Shown here: piece after piece, positions 56,960 to 64,000 of the stretch | How positions within the stretch are numbered: the stretch's first letter is position 1 | How the letters are laid out: each line of letters begins with the position of its first letter | Assembly (NCBI RefSeq): GCF_964340395.1 | Contig: NC_135558.1 | Coordinates: forward strand, 9,340,501-9,404,500 | Direction of reading: 5' to 3' | Length of the DNA stretch: 64,000 bases | From: Glandiceps talaboti | Taxonomy: Eukaryota > Hemichordata > Enteropneusta > Spengelidae | Made by a program: the position numbers and the translations under genes | Notes under the pieces: generated by a model | What the model was told of the DNA's origin: nothing | Database searches by the model: none | Seen by the model: the letters and a program-made list of their open reading frames with translations, nothing else

Positions 56960-57215
56960 CAAAGGAATGTACTTCGAATACAAGTACTTCTGTCACAGAC
57001 AGCTACAGTACCATGTTTAATTTCTGGCCAACCCGATCCTACTTCCATTTATGAAATGGTTTTAAAAATGTACTTCTTACAAGTGCTACTGTATGACAGC
57101 AACCATGTTGAATTTCTAGCCAAAGCCATTTTATTTCCATTTATGAAATGGTATTAGAATGTATTAAGTCTTTCTTACAAGTGCTTCTCTCACAGACAGC
57201 AACCCCGTTTCATTT
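56960..57215. repeat. Tandem repeat, about 98-bp unit, 2.5 copies
   Basis: TACTTCTGTCACAGACAGC, CTACTGTATGACAGCAACC and CTTCTCTCACAGACAGCAAC recur at about 56986, 57085 and 57182. Each is associated with ATTTCTGGCCAA(C/A)- and CCATTTATGAAATGGT-type segments; the latter is a small palindrome. Confidence 0.7.
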
Positions 57216-57880
57216 CTGATTGCTTTATTATAGTAGTAGTGAATTATCAATAGCAGGCCTATAAGGATTCAAACATACCGAACAAATTGACAAATTAATC
57301 CGGACTACTTGGTGTCAGTGTTACATGTTAGATAGTGAAGCATAGCTTTTACAATACCCTTGTGTAGATGCTTGCTCCTTTTTAACTGTCAAGGAAGAAT
57401 AACCCACGGAGACCCTTGAGTAGAAGCATGCCCTTTTCCTTCTTAAAATAGAATAACCTACAAATAGCATTATGTCTTCATTTAGTGTCAGCTGTTCAGT
57501 GCACATTATCATTTTAATTTGTGAAAAAGTCTTTACTCAAAATATAAGTGATTTTCATACTTTGAAGGACCATTAATAACTTTGCATACTCATCATGATA
57601 TAGCATGCCTCCCTCCTTGTCAAAATGGAACAACCCGCCATAAATATCACTGCATCTGTACTAAAATAATGATGACATATAGAGAGTCTATGAGTTGTAT
57701 AGTTATTGTCATTAGAGGGTAGTGTAATTGGGCAAGTGGAGAACCATTTTGTGATAACTTTTATTGCTCTGTTTGATTTGCCCCAGCTGTGCACTAAAGC
57801 ATTTGATGAAATATAGAAGTCCTTAGAAAATGTCAAAGTAAACTTGATGAACAAAGACAGCCTTGAAGGCTGAATAATAG
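57216..57880. other. No gene recognised
   Basis: Contains loosely repeated AGCATGCC(C/T)- and AATAACC-containing blocks at 57360-57640 but no gene. Confidence 0.45.
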
Positions 57881-57881
57881 A

Positions 57882-58112
57882 TAATGTCTTCGTCTAGATG
57901 GAAAGAATGATGCGGTGTCTTTGACTCGATGGAATGAATGATGTGACATTTTCTAGATTGAAAGAATGATGTGGTGTCTTCAACTAGATGGGAAAAAAAA
58001 GATGTATCATCTACAACTTCCATGATGGAATGAAAGATGTGGTACCATCTTCAAGATGGAATGAATGATGTGGTGTCTTCAACCAGATGGAAAGAAAGAC
58101 ATTGCTAAGAGT
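57882..58112. repeat. Minisatellite, about 37-bp unit, 6 copies
   Basis: Unit GATGTGGTGTCTTCAACTAG ATGGAAAGAATGA with diverged copies in the centre (58000-58050). Confidence 0.88.
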
Positions 58113-59890
58113 TAAGCAATAACACAAGCAACTCAGGTTGTTAAGCAAGTGAGTTTAAGTACAAGTTATGTAAAGGATAAAATGTAATGAAGTAAATGAA
58201 GGAGGGTAACATCATGAGAAGCTCAGAGATGACTAAGATGAATTTTTTTCACCTTACAACACTACGTTTGAGAAACCCTCCATAAACAAACAAGAAATAC
58301 TGATAGCACAATTATTAAAAGACAGGTCGAATGATACTGTATTCTCACTTTATACAGGATATCAACATTGCTTTTCTAAACTAACTCTGCTTTCATGGTT
58401 TTCATGTTTAAAGTTACATGGTTGTCTGATTTGCATGTCTGGATGATATCCTTTTTCGTTTGTTGATAACCATTATGCCTTGCATCACAATTAGTGCAAA
58501 CTCTTCTCCAAAATACCAATCACCACGTTGAATTGGCTTATCATTGCTTAACTGAGTTCACTTGGGAAAAGAGATATTTGTCAATCATCTGAATTTTTGC
58601 CCCCAAATAAGTTTTGAGTGATTTGAGCGGCCCTATAGATTATGGGTAGAATTTCATAGCATGGGACCCCATGACACACATGTGTGTATCACGCGACTGC
58701 TGTTTGGGACCTGGCAAGACAGGATTTGTCAATTTGTCAACTTCATATTAAAGGCAAGTGCTAATATATTAGCAAGAATACATGTAAAACCACTTTGTCA
58801 CTGACAGTTATTTTTTAGTTTTGTTTTATTCAGCCTTATGTTGAATCTGGGAGAAAAGTTACTGGTTTATTCCCTGAGTAAAATGAACAAAATGATTCTG
58901 ACTCGGTCACATTTGAATATGAATGTCAGCTTTCTTGCTTCAAAAAATACAGTATCCAGACAGTAGATAAATGATCTTTATTATACCATGCATGAGCCAA
59001 GTTGAATAAAAAATATGGAATATATACTCTGGTCATTCTATGTCATGACAACACGTGCCCACATCACTGGTTCTGTTGTGTTCGAGTCAATTTACATTAC
59101 CATTACTTTCCCAAACATTTCCCAAACTTTTGATATTACTGGTGCTGGTATAATTGTGTTATTCTCCAATATTTTTCTTCATTCAGCTGGTAAATGCTTG
59201 TGACCCAAGGGTTGTCACTACTCTTCTAGTGACTTGTACTTACAGGGCCCCTTAGGTCACTCATATTTTCCTTAGGCTGAATGAAGAAAAATATTGGGAA
59301 TAACATCTAAATACACACACATATCAGAGCAACTGTCTAGAAACACAACCAACCCCAACACTTCACCTCATCAACTCATAAAATATAATGTGTCGAAGTG
59401 GGAGGGGAATGAAATGTTAGAACATAATTATCAAGGGAGCTGTATTCCAATCTGACTTAAAATAGAAACAATACTACTTTACTGCACTTATCAGTCCAAT
59501 GAAACAACTAGATATATCAATTTGAGAGATGATATCAGAAAATTATATTAATGGGATATGTAGCGGTAGACTTTCATCCAGCCCAGCAAATGGCTTCAAA
59601 GAGTCCTCCTGCCCAGCAAATAGCTTCAAAGGAGACCTCATGCCGAGTCTATTTTATTTCACTAATCATCTAGTTCAGATGTACAGACATGCTAGGAATT
59701 ATCAAAACAAAACACGTTCACAATTTAATACAGATGTTCAGATATTCAGAGTAGAAATGTAACAAATTATCAAACCATTAACATATTTATGATTTACAGA
59801 TGTTAAAAAGACACACTTATCACTTATCTACTTTTCTTGATAATGCCAAAAACATCTGGATTTGTAGCACATGCTTATATAAAGCATAGA
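58113..59890. other. No gene recognised; one hairpin
   Basis: Mostly unique. 59165-59300 contains an inverted pair, CCAATATTTTTCTTCATTCAGC against GCTGAATGAAGAAAAATATTGG, separated by about 85 bp. The frame at 59529-59762 (77 codons) includes a small internal duplication (CCCAGCAAATGGCTTCAAAG) and is unrecognised. Confidence 0.45.
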
Positions 59891-59902
59891 GCAAAAGAAT
59901 AT

Positions 59903-60099
59903 GAGTGAGTGAGTCGGTGGGTGGGTGGGTGGATGGATGGGTGAGTAAATGAGTGAGTGAGTAAGTAAGTGAGTGAGTCGGTGGGTGAGTGAGGGAGTGA
60001 GTGAGTGAGTGAGTGACTATTAAAGTGAGTGAATGAGTTAGTGAGTGAGTTGGTGATAAGATAAGTGGGTGGGTGTATGTCAGTCAGTCAGTGAGAGAC

Positions 60100-60136
<37 letters not shown>

Positions 60137-60180
60137 ATGTATGTATGTATGTATGTATGTATGTATGTATGTGTGTGTGT
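59903..60180. repeat. (GAGT)n, (GT)n and (TATG)n compound microsatellite
   Basis: GAGT/GGGT tetranucleotides to about 60095, then (TG)n, then (TATG)n to 60180. Confidence 0.96.
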
Positions 60181-60329
60181 CTATGTGTATATGTTTATAC
60201 AAAAGTAAATGGACAGCTTTCGGTGAATGTGCTTCTGTTTTTTTCCTATCAAAATAGCTGGAGTTACAGCTATTGTAGTTTATTGTATAAATATTTTTTA
60301 ATGACAAATATCATGAAAAAAATTAACCC

Positions 60330-61040
60330 CTACGGGCATGTTGAAACATTGACTAAAACTAAATTAATTTTTCTTGGTTAATAAAAGCATACAAATGATG
60401 GTACACACAAACAAAAAGTGGAAACGTGCTATGTAAAAATTACCATTTATTTAATATTATTAATACTATTATTAATATCTAAAAACAACATCAAGGCTAA
60501 ATCGTTGTGACAGATGTGTACAGATGGATCAAAAATTTATATTTGGATTAATTGTCCTTTGTTAATAAAAGCACACAAACAATAACATTAAAAAAATAAT
60601 ATCATGGTCAAGTTGTGACAGATCTCTACAAATAAATTTTTTTTTACATTTGCATTAATTGTTCTTGGTCACTAAAAGTACAGGAGTGGTGATACTGTAA
60701 AAGAATCAAGGTCAAGTTATTTTTACACATCTCTACTAAACAGATAAAACTTACAGAACATTTGGATTATTTTTTTGTGGTCGATAAAAGCAATGATATA
60801 GTAAAAGCAATATCAATGTCAACTTATTGTAACAGATCTCTACAGATGGATTAAAACTTACATTTGGAAAAGTTTTTTTTTTAAGTCTAATAAAAGCATA
60901 TAAACGATAATGTGAAATCAGTATCAAATGTCAAGTTGTTGTGACAGATCTCTGTCGATGGATTAAAATATAAAATTTGCATTAATTTTCTTGGTTAATA
61001 GAAGCATACGAATGATGATATTGTAAAAATATCTATACAC
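60330..61040. repeat. Degenerate tandem repeat, about 105-115 bp unit, about 6 copies
   Basis: TTAAT(T)TTCTTGGTTAATAAAAGC(A)T(A)C recurs at about 60365, 60550, 60655, 60765, 60870 and 60985, linked with (T)GTGACAGATCTCTACAGATG and GATTAAAA. Copies are strongly diverged. Confidence 0.78.
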
Positions 61041-61494
61041 ATATTATAAGACTGGATTTTTTAAAACCTGTATTGAGCACAGAGCTTTGATGTCAACTCA
61101 ATTCTCTCCATGCAGTGGTGAAGTCACAGGATGCACATATATTGTATGTATAAAAGGTTATTTATGTTATCATAAAAACAGATTACATTTTACAAGCAGG
61201 ATCAAACAATGGTCACCCTTTTTTTTTTTTTTACAGTTTTTAATTCAAAATAAATCTGAGAGTCACGACTGTCACTGCTGGTATGGGTGGCTTTAGAGAT
61301 AAAAACCAGTATACTTCTATTCTGTACTCAATGTATTGAAAGATATAACATTATGGGATATATATAGACATATGTAAAACAGTAACTGATTGATACTCGA
61401 TTTTCAAACTTCTCTTTGCTACATGTTCTTGAATTGTCTGCAGTTTTAATCTCTTTTTAATATTCCGATCTTATCATTTATTATTCACTTTACA
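61041..61494. other. No gene recognised
   Basis: Unique DNA with a T run at 61222-61235. Confidence 0.5.
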
Positions 61495-61718
61495 ATGACA
61501 TTGCAAAAGATTAATAAATGTGTAAAAAGGGTTTGTTATTGAAGGTACAATAACAAACTTTTCACACATTTTTTAGCTTTTTGCGATGTATTGAGTTACA
61601 AACACAGACTTGGTCTATGTCGTTTTACATTGGTTTTTTCAAGTAGGACGCCATTATAAAATTGTTTTATAAATTAAAAATCCAAAATAAACACCCAATC
61701 CTCATCCATATGGCCACT
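61495..61718. mobile_element. Palindromic TTAA element, right half only
   Basis: Contains the centre (TTGTTATTGAAGGTACAATA) and the right arm (TTGCGATGTATTGAGTTACA, CACAGACTTGGTC, AATCCTCATCCATATGGCC ACT) of the element described at 34489-34834, ending before TTAA at 61719-61722. The left arm stops near 61495, so it has been lost. Confidence 0.82.
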
Positions 61719-61779
61719 TTAAGTTTCAATGTGCATTTTGAATTATATTCAGTAAACACGTTGATAAGGTTAGAACTTC

Positions 61780-61990
61780 AATAATATAGTAACGTTGTTT
61801 GATACACCAGTTACTTTTGCTCATGTCTATGTTTCAGCAATGTGACTGTTGCCTTCCTTATGACAAATTGATGATGACTGCAAGTACATCATTAGTTTGT
61901 CCTGAGGAAGGCAACAGTCACATTAATACCAACACATAGACATGGACAAAAGTAACTTGGTTGTGTATCAAAGAACATATTACCATATTA
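61780..61990. repeat. Palindromic repeat, arms about 60-85 bp
   Basis: TTTGATACACCAGTTACTTT TGCTCATGTCTATG ... TGTGACTGTTGCCTTCCT (61798-61858) pairs with AGGAAGGCAACAGTCACA ... CATAGACATGGACAAAAGTA ACTTGGTTGTGTATCAAA (61905-61972). Similarity continues into the flanks (TAATATAGTAACG against the complement of CATATTACCATATTA). It contains a CTGAGGA block and, on the other strand, a TGCTGAAAC block, so it also resembles a duplicated and inverted hammerhead-core-like motif. TGAATTATAYTCA lies on both sides (61739, 61991) and might be a long, imperfect target duplication. Confidence 0.75.
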
Positions 61991-62029
61991 TGAATTATAC
62001 TCATTTAAAAGCAAGCTGTGTGATAGTCC

Positions 62030-62195
62030 AGCTGCTGTGCTAGACCCTAAGGCAATGCAGCTAATTCTAAAAGCAACCACAGGTTGCATAATGCCAAAGG
62101 CGCTGTCGAGGGCTTGCCCATGAGGCCACCCTCTGCTTTTTTGCTCAGCATGCAACCCTATGCGAGCATAAATCCAAGGTCTTACTATAAGACTA
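62030..62195 (-). repeat. Dispersed repeat R3, copy 2 (inverted)
   Basis: Carries the reverse complements of the R3 blocks seen at 20905-21085, including GCTGTCGAGGGCTTGCCCAT and GTGCTAGACCCTAAGGC. GC-richer than its flanks. Confidence 0.6.
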
Positions 62196-62510
62196 GCTGT
62201 GTGACTTCATTGACCATTTTAGCAGATTATTTTTTTTCAATTTAACTTATCGAATAACACATACATGTTTTCACTGAAGTGATTACACAAGGCAAATGGA
62301 AAGTACGAATGAGAATACTTGTCTACACATTGCAAATTCATGTATTTATAAATTGTGTATTATCAATCCTTTTTATAATCCCACGAATGCAATGATAGAG
62401 TACACACGTGGCAGACTGAGCCTGGGGCTATGGCAATCTTTCCACTATCTCAACACAATGCAACTGTCTGCTATTCCTGTTACTTTTAAAGGAAGTTTCA
62501 CACAAAGTGT

Positions 62511-62780
62511 AAAGCAATATTAAAGAACCATGTGATGTGAAAATGTTAGCGTGGCCTACATACTTGGGGGATTTGCATGAATGTTTGTGGTGTTCTCTGC
62601 ATGCAGCTGTATACCTGCACAAAGCGAAAGTACAATCACAGAGAATACTGCCAGTATGAGTGCACATACCCTGAGTACTCACAGTATACAGTTCTGTAAT
62701 GATAACATCTGTTTACCTGTATCACTTATTAAAAGCAATATTAAAAAACCATGTAATGTGAAAATGTTAGCGTGGCCTAC
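62511..62780 (+). repeat. 221-bp tandem repeat with R6 hairpin, left part
   Basis: AAAGCAATATTAAAGAACCA TGTGATGTGAAAATGTTAGC GTGGCCTAC (from 62511) recurs at 62732 with period 221. Between them lies an R6-type hairpin (GGGATTTGCATGAATGTTTG ... CCAGTATGAGTGCACATACCC). The second copy is cut at 62780 by the MULE; its continuation resumes at 63788. Confidence 0.9.
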
Positions 62781-62953
62781 GGTAACAGGACAACTGCCCC
62801 CCGGACAACTGCCCCCCAGACAACTGCCCCCCGGACAATTGCCCCCGAAGGACAACTGCCCCCCGGACAATTGCCTCCCGGACAACTGCCCCCGAAGGAC
62901 AACTGCCCCCCGGACAACTGCCCCCAAAGGACAACTGCCCCCCGGACTACTGC
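62781..62953. repeat. Left terminal inverted repeat of the MULE (minisatellite)
   Basis: About ten units of 15-18 bp, (A)GGACAACTGCCCCCC with variants GGACAATTGCC and GAA insertions. Extremely C-rich on the plus strand, unlike any neighbour. Confidence 0.93.
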
Positions 62954-63157
62954 ATTATACTCACTAAACACAAACACGAAGTCATTTTTTTACTGGAAAA
63001 GATTTATTTATCATCAGTTCAATACAAAATATACAGGTAACAAGATAGAAAACGAGTCAAAAGTAGAAAAAATATTGAGACTCAGAATGTACATTCTCGT
63101 AAGACTTTGGTGACAGTAAATGGTGACTCGGCTCGGTTTATCATGACCAGCCAGTGT

Positions 63158-63385
63158 TTAAAACTGTAAATTGTGGGCTATTCCCCGAAGAAAATCTAGC
63201 ACGTGACGATTTTTAAAATCTTCCACTATTGCATGGATTCTGGCTGCAGAATCTTGATACTGTCGACGTTGTGGTTGCGCTGATTCACCGGCAATCATTT
63301 GGTTGATGACGACGTTGTTAAGTGCCTGCTCACATTTCAGAATATTGAGATTGGTTGTGTAAATTCCATTGTATTGGAAGTATTC
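63158..63385 (-). pseudogene. MULE transposase, C-terminal fragment
   Basis: The minus-strand frame from just after a TAA at 63388-63386 to a TAA at 63160-63158 encodes 75 residues, starting EYFQYNGIYTTNL and ending DFLRGIAHNLQF. Known family: C-terminal regions of animal MULE transposases (often with a FLYWCH zinc finger) carry a (K/C)xEQ helix, an INQxIAG-like stretch, an RxYxDxAARI-like stretch, and a final NRxxLD(Y/F)LRGIAHN motif. All four can be seen here in order (about residues 17-20, 28-33, 40-50 and 60-73). The upstream catalytic DDE region and zinc finger are missing, and no ATG belongs to it, so it is a non-functional remnant left by internal deletion. Confidence 0.85.
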
Positions 63386-63640
63386 TTAAAGTGAGAATTA
63401 AACATCCAGAAGCACACGAGCACTCGGGTAGGTGATTCTGGCAAGCCGAAATCTCTTCTCAGTCGTGACTAATTCCCGACTTGGACCTGAACGATCCCGT
63501 ACGAGAGTATGAGAGTGTGAGTGCTAGAGTGCAACGTTAGAACTATCCATACTTATACCGTTCAACTCTACGACTCACAACACCTGTATATGATATTGAA
63601 TGACAAACCCGTACATCTGTAATACATTTTTTTTTTCGTT

Positions 63641-63787
63641 CGGGGGCAGTAGTCCGGGGGGCAGTTGTCCTTCGGGGGCAATTGTCCGGGGGGCAGTTGT
63701 CCTTCGGGGGCAATTGTCCGGGGGCAGTTGTCTTTCGGGGGCAATTGTCCGGGGGGCAGTTGTCCGGGGGGCAGTTGTCCTAGAATC
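63641..63787. repeat. Right terminal inverted repeat of the MULE (minisatellite)
   Basis: About nine units of GGGGGGCAGTTGTCC / CGGGGGCAATTGTCC, the reverse complement of the left end but with a different number and order of variants, showing independent turnover of the two arrays. Confidence 0.93.
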
Positions 63788-63967
63788 GTGGCCTACATAC
63801 TTGGGGGATTTGCATGAATGTTTGTGGTGTTCTCTGCATGCAGCTGTATACCTGCACAAAGCGAAAGTACAATCACAGAGAATACTGCCAGTATGAGTGC
63901 ACATACCCCGAGTACTCTCACAGTATACAGTTCTGTAATGATAACATCTGTTTTTCTGTATCACTTA
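63788..63967 (+). repeat. 221-bp tandem repeat with R6 hairpin, right part
   Basis: From GTGGCCTACATACTTGGGGG this is nearly identical to 62551-62727 through GCATGCAGCTGTATACCTGC and ATAACATCTGTTT to TATCACTT, then diverges. It completes the copy that was split by the MULE. Confidence 0.92.
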
Positions 63968-64000
63968 AATATTTCATCAAAATATAATGTGTTCATGTAC

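Larger units (their letters stand above)
62781..63787 (-). mobile_element. Mutator-like element (MULE), internally deleted
   Basis: 1007 bp flanked by the 9-bp direct repeat GTGGCCTAC (62772-62780, 63788-63796). The terminal inverted repeats (about 62781-62953 and 63641-63787) are arrays of GGACAACTGCCCCCC or GGACAATTGCCCCCGAA units, begin G(G/A)T(A/T)(A/C)(C/T)AGGACAAC, and both end at GGACTACTGC on the inner side. Nine-bp duplications and long terminal repeats are classic for Mutator superfamily elements. The interior keeps a transposase C-terminal fragment on the minus strand. The frames reported in the arrays (Pro/Thr/Asn- or Gly/Ser/Val-rich) are by-products of the units. Confidence 0.93.

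Noticed and set aside
62581-63113. Pro/Thr/Asn-rich frames (62581-62967, 62772-63113) and their mirror at 63575-63964
   Set aside because: They are translations of the C-rich terminal repeats of the MULE, open on both strands because of the unit composition.

Overview
The window looks like animal nuclear DNA, most likely from a marine invertebrate. It is AT-rich (roughly two thirds by eye) and has no bacterial-style gene packing. Reading frames rarely exceed 130 codons, and the longest ones lie in microsatellites or dispersed repeats. It is crowded with microsatellites, minisatellites and small non-autonomous DNA transposons. I cannot name the species or even the phylum. No protein-coding gene can be identified with certainty, so this reads as intergenic or large-intron DNA.

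Layout. 0-9 kb: a roughly 35-bp minisatellite (about 2.0-2.8 kb), a SINE-like fragment (3.5-3.8 kb), an Asp-type triplet repeat (5.5 kb), and copy A of a dispersed repeat (8.5-9.1 kb). 9-18 kb: a 32-39 bp minisatellite, a small minus-strand exon-like segment at 10.5 kb, a degenerate roughly 97-bp satellite (10.85-11.83 kb), two phase-compatible plus-strand exon-like segments (14.2 and 15.0 kb), and CT/CA microsatellites. 18-31 kb: a perfect 112-bp (AT)n tract, a Harbinger-like MITE (23.4 kb), a roughly 84-bp satellite with reiterated TAATTAG-ATGCAA motifs (24.7-25.7 kb), further minisatellites, and a fully palindromic transposon with a 9-bp target duplication (30.7-31.1 kb). 31-45 kb: TG/TA microsatellites, a palindromic TTAA-flanked element (34.5 kb), a roughly 86-bp satellite with higher-order order (38.9-40.1 kb), a candidate first coding exon on the minus strand (42.2 kb), a roughly 155-bp satellite with poly(C) tracts, and copy B of the 8.5-kb repeat, inverted and internally amplified. 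45-64 kb: CT, ATG and GT microsatellites, a second full Harbinger-like MITE (49.2 kb), two CAGGGATG-ended elements (51.1 and 53.1 kb), a TTAA element (54.1 kb), a 22-bp minisatellite (55.7-56.2 kb), a well-formed exon-like segment on the plus strand (56.75 kb), and at the right end a Mutator-like (MULE) element.

The MULE is the best-supported element. Its terminal inverted repeats are built from 15-bp minisatellite units, it has a 9-bp target duplication, and it keeps a 75-codon C-terminal piece of transposase on the minus strand. It sits in a 221-bp host tandem repeat, and the neighbouring copy preserves the empty site.

The parts do not form a pathway. The structure is a record of transposon insertion (MULE, foldback, TTAA-type, Harbinger-like, CAGGG-ended) followed by local tandem amplification. 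In several places one repeat sits inside another, which gives relative ages. Exon calls rest only on splice signals, open frame and composition, and are given low confidence.
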